Assembly: GCA_021784635.1 (NCBI GenBank) | Contig: JAJYHS010000105.1 | Location: 1 to 8,934, forward strand | DNA from: a bacterium | GTDB taxonomy: Bacteria; Bdellovibrionota; Bdellovibrionia; Bdellovibrionales; UBA1609 | DNA: 8,934 bases | Direction: 5' to 3' | Part shown: piece by piece, positions 8,501 to 8,934 of the stretch | Layout of the letters: each line of letters starts with the position of its first letter | Numbering within the stretch: position 1 is the stretch's first letter | Program-made: the position numbers and the translations under genes | Notes under the pieces: model-generated | Database searches by the model: none | Seen by the model: the letters and a program-made list of their open reading frames with translations, nothing else | What the model was told of the DNA's origin: nothing

Positions 8501-8846
8501 CAGGTAGACCGATTAAGTTAAGTGCAACAGGTTCGCCGGTTCGGTTCGGAAATGACTCGATATATTGCAATAATCGGTCTTGCAAAACAGCGACGGTTTT
8601 TTCTTGCCCGAGAATTTGGCCGTTTAACGTTTTGGCAACAGCGTGAACCTGTTTCTGAAACGCTTCTTTTTTTGCCGTTCCGAACCGAATATCCGCAATC
8701 TGCTTTTTTATATAGTTGGCTTTATGTCCGGCTTTTAGAATCCGCCTTGGTGGCGCCGCATATGCCAATAATGGAGTCAAAACTCCAAGTAATAAAGTGA
8801 CTACTAAAAATTTAAAGCAAGACCTTTTATAAACTGAACCGATCAT
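5559..8846 (-). CDS. Tandem Clp-type AAA+ ATPase fused to an M41 (FtsH-like) zinc protease, with N-terminal signal or anchor
   Basis: A 1095-residue predicted single-chain unfoldase-protease. Residues 8-30 are a basic start and a hydrophobic stretch ending AYA-A, like a signal peptide or membrane anchor. AAA+ module 1: GQ motif near 80, Walker A GLPGVGKT 113-120, Walker B VVVIDELDK 178-186, sensor-1 TMNFS 231-235, probable arginine finger R290, sensor-2 GAR 348-350. Module 2: Walker A GFPGIGKT 512-519, Walker B LLLEELDK 578-585, TMNFS 636-640, R687, GGR 752-754. The layout matches the Clp/HSP100 AAA_2 class and the FtsH second region of homology is not seen. The protease domain (about 838-1029) has zinc motif HEFGH 845-849 (H845, H849, base E846), third ligand D930 in SSDIRQAT, and the family's C-terminal helices (EMNGEEF, 1015-1021). 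No Clp N-domain, ClpB middle domain or FtsH periplasmic domain is visible. Substrate and compartment are unknown. The ATG start is preferred because of the signal-like segment, but the frame is open upstream. Confidence 0.9.
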   Translation of the reverse strand: MIGSVYKRSCFKFLVVTLLLGVLTPLLAYAAPPRRILKAGHKANYIKKQIADIRFGTAKKEAFQKQVHAVAKTLNGQILGQEKTVAVLQDRLLQYIESFPNRTGEPVALNLIGLPGVGKTGMLKSLESIGLPLVIFNAQDYASNEGNRSFANDLFLSLINHGALRVVNGNWVVNEPLVVVIDELDKVPEIDTSKNEKTQTLIGTINSILSEGAFSASGINVNVSNLMLITTMNFSPNDIELFTSKVLGENKNFYDLSIDDFLKFDQWIRTQPSARYRVLSKMFRSNTVSRLAPNTVIVQPLSRAVYERIIKLVVDSTAQSAEKKSVRVNFDSSFVDFLNTHAIYAPSGARETIFRVRALAEQLINFGTKAKDPHGDATVDRPRDLNISIVNNVAHIQVTPLVNRDGLLKKRDSFTIEAAYDPGAKLFLAPKNLAMQKPRYPNKTRQPRVTKKDVLAARYPPTANISSDIYDKINSVLLGQKDAAGLVLDDMKKYLSRPGPATLEPSARILSGFPGIGKTELVKNVAEQLQLPVVKVNLQQFASDSPDTVKDFVAYLNENITAARMQSVKSGHAGKYILLLEELDKVFEVDPQTGTFVNRPIMGVIKDLLGDGQITTSSRIGAGARIDIRDAFIMVTMNFSVDRFGFKADPRLTSIRDVMRAWRKLSFSPMALKELLGTMFLPETVSRMMSRFTVMKPLDQNDFRELIRRQVERVVRSRLLDSNGRNVAKIDVELAPNYEKYLEQETVIPSEGGRYTVVSVQNKIASDLEAALQNLPRRKEIEAEPLKIILDYDFATSEVAVKMVPLEKGGEKPVEDVLRRRVALQFPSSELKGKIPAQRLWIAAHEFGHAYMGLRLGLAIENVVVVPPTPGVGGYVKFAAGSGAEGNSARNMIFSVYSALASRAFERIVMSPNPSNDTSVLDVTSGPSSDIRQATYQLYTAIYELGFDPQGGTVDTNFNLGVGRYASIDNMPGKLVENLGQLMRAMENYMVSDFLNLHPKEWYVEKILALARKGEMNGEEFTRLVGFEPVNGNTGHLTDHIRRFFGESAVESADSPTQQRVLEAQNAYISEFIKLLREKLHSKTESDCANILQGA

Positions 8847-8934
8847 AGTCCCCCCCCGGAACGCAGACTGTTCTACTGTGGCCGTGAATGTAATTGTTTT
8901 AAAATCGGCACGGTAGGATAGCGCCTGGTAGATC
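8847..8934 (-). other. Upstream region of the protease gene, with the reading frame open to the window edge
   Basis: On the minus strand the protease frame continues without a stop for 29 codons before the proposed ATG, up to the end of the window. The translation (YQALSYRADFKTITF and onward) shows no recognisable domain. No clear -35/-10 promoter pair is seen; an AT-rich TTTTAAAA lies at 8897-8904. The stretch may be an untranslated leader plus promoter, the end of an upstream gene, or an N-terminal extension of the protease. Confidence 0.4.
8850..8857 (-). promoter_or_regulatory. Run of eight G before the protease start codon
   Basis: The minus strand reads TCC, eight G, ACT, then the ATG. 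The G run lies where a Shine-Dalgarno sequence should be and could pair with the 16S anti-Shine-Dalgarno by G-C and G-U pairs. Homopolymer runs of this length can slip during replication, so translation of the protease might vary between cells. If the true start is upstream, the same run would be in-frame coding sequence. Confidence 0.45.

Noticed and set aside
5559..8846. Calling the large protein FtsH
   Set aside because: Only the C-terminal peptidase resembles FtsH. The ATPase parts carry Clp/HSP100 hallmarks, are duplicated, and the FtsH two-helix periplasmic N-terminus is missing.
8867..8879. Short direct repeat ACTGT-TCT-ACTGT upstream of the protease
   Set aside because: Five-base repeats like this arise easily by chance and no promoter context supports an operator.

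Overview
The window looks like ordinary chromosomal DNA from a Gram-negative predator-type or deltaproteobacteria-like bacterium, most plausibly Bdellovibrionota. This is inferred from a Ser/Thr kinase with an HRDMSPQN catalytic loop, one transmembrane helix and periplasmic PEGA repeats, which is common in Bdellovibrionota and Myxococcota, together with an exported or anchored Clp-like ATPase. No rRNA, tRNA, CRISPR array, insertion sequence or phage gene is visible.

Layout. The left edge (1-103) may hold the last 33 codons of a plus-strand gene, followed by two copies of GTTTAACTAAAC. coaE (dephospho-CoA kinase) is on the minus strand at 194-784. After a 48-bp divergent gap comes a three-gene plus-strand run: a PEGA-type transmembrane Ser/Thr kinase (833-2992), a long-chain acyl-CoA synthetase (3033-4835) and an OmpR-family response regulator without a partner kinase (4859-5548). 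Gaps of 40 and 23 bp and the lack of clear terminators suggest one operon. It converges, across only 10 bp, on a very large minus-strand gene (5559-8846).

The most interesting gene is this 1095-residue protein. It has an N-terminal hydrophobic signal or anchor, then two AAA+ modules of Clp/HSP100 type (Walker A at residues 113-120 and 512-519), then an intact FtsH-like M41 zinc protease domain (HEFGH at 845-849, third zinc ligand D930). It is therefore a single-chain unfoldase-protease that joins Clp-type motors to an FtsH-type peptidase. I know of no characterised protein with this order of domains. Its location is unresolved, because a cleaved signal peptide would put two ATPases in the ATP-free periplasm, while the charge distribution would also allow a membrane anchor with the catalytic part in the cytoplasm. 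A run of eight G lies just before the proposed start codon, and the frame stays open upstream to the window edge, so the start is not certain.

How the genes fit together (inference): coaE makes coenzyme A and the synthetase uses it to activate fatty acids. The kinase and response regulator could connect envelope signals to lipid activation. Nothing in the sequence ties the large protease to that operon except proximity.
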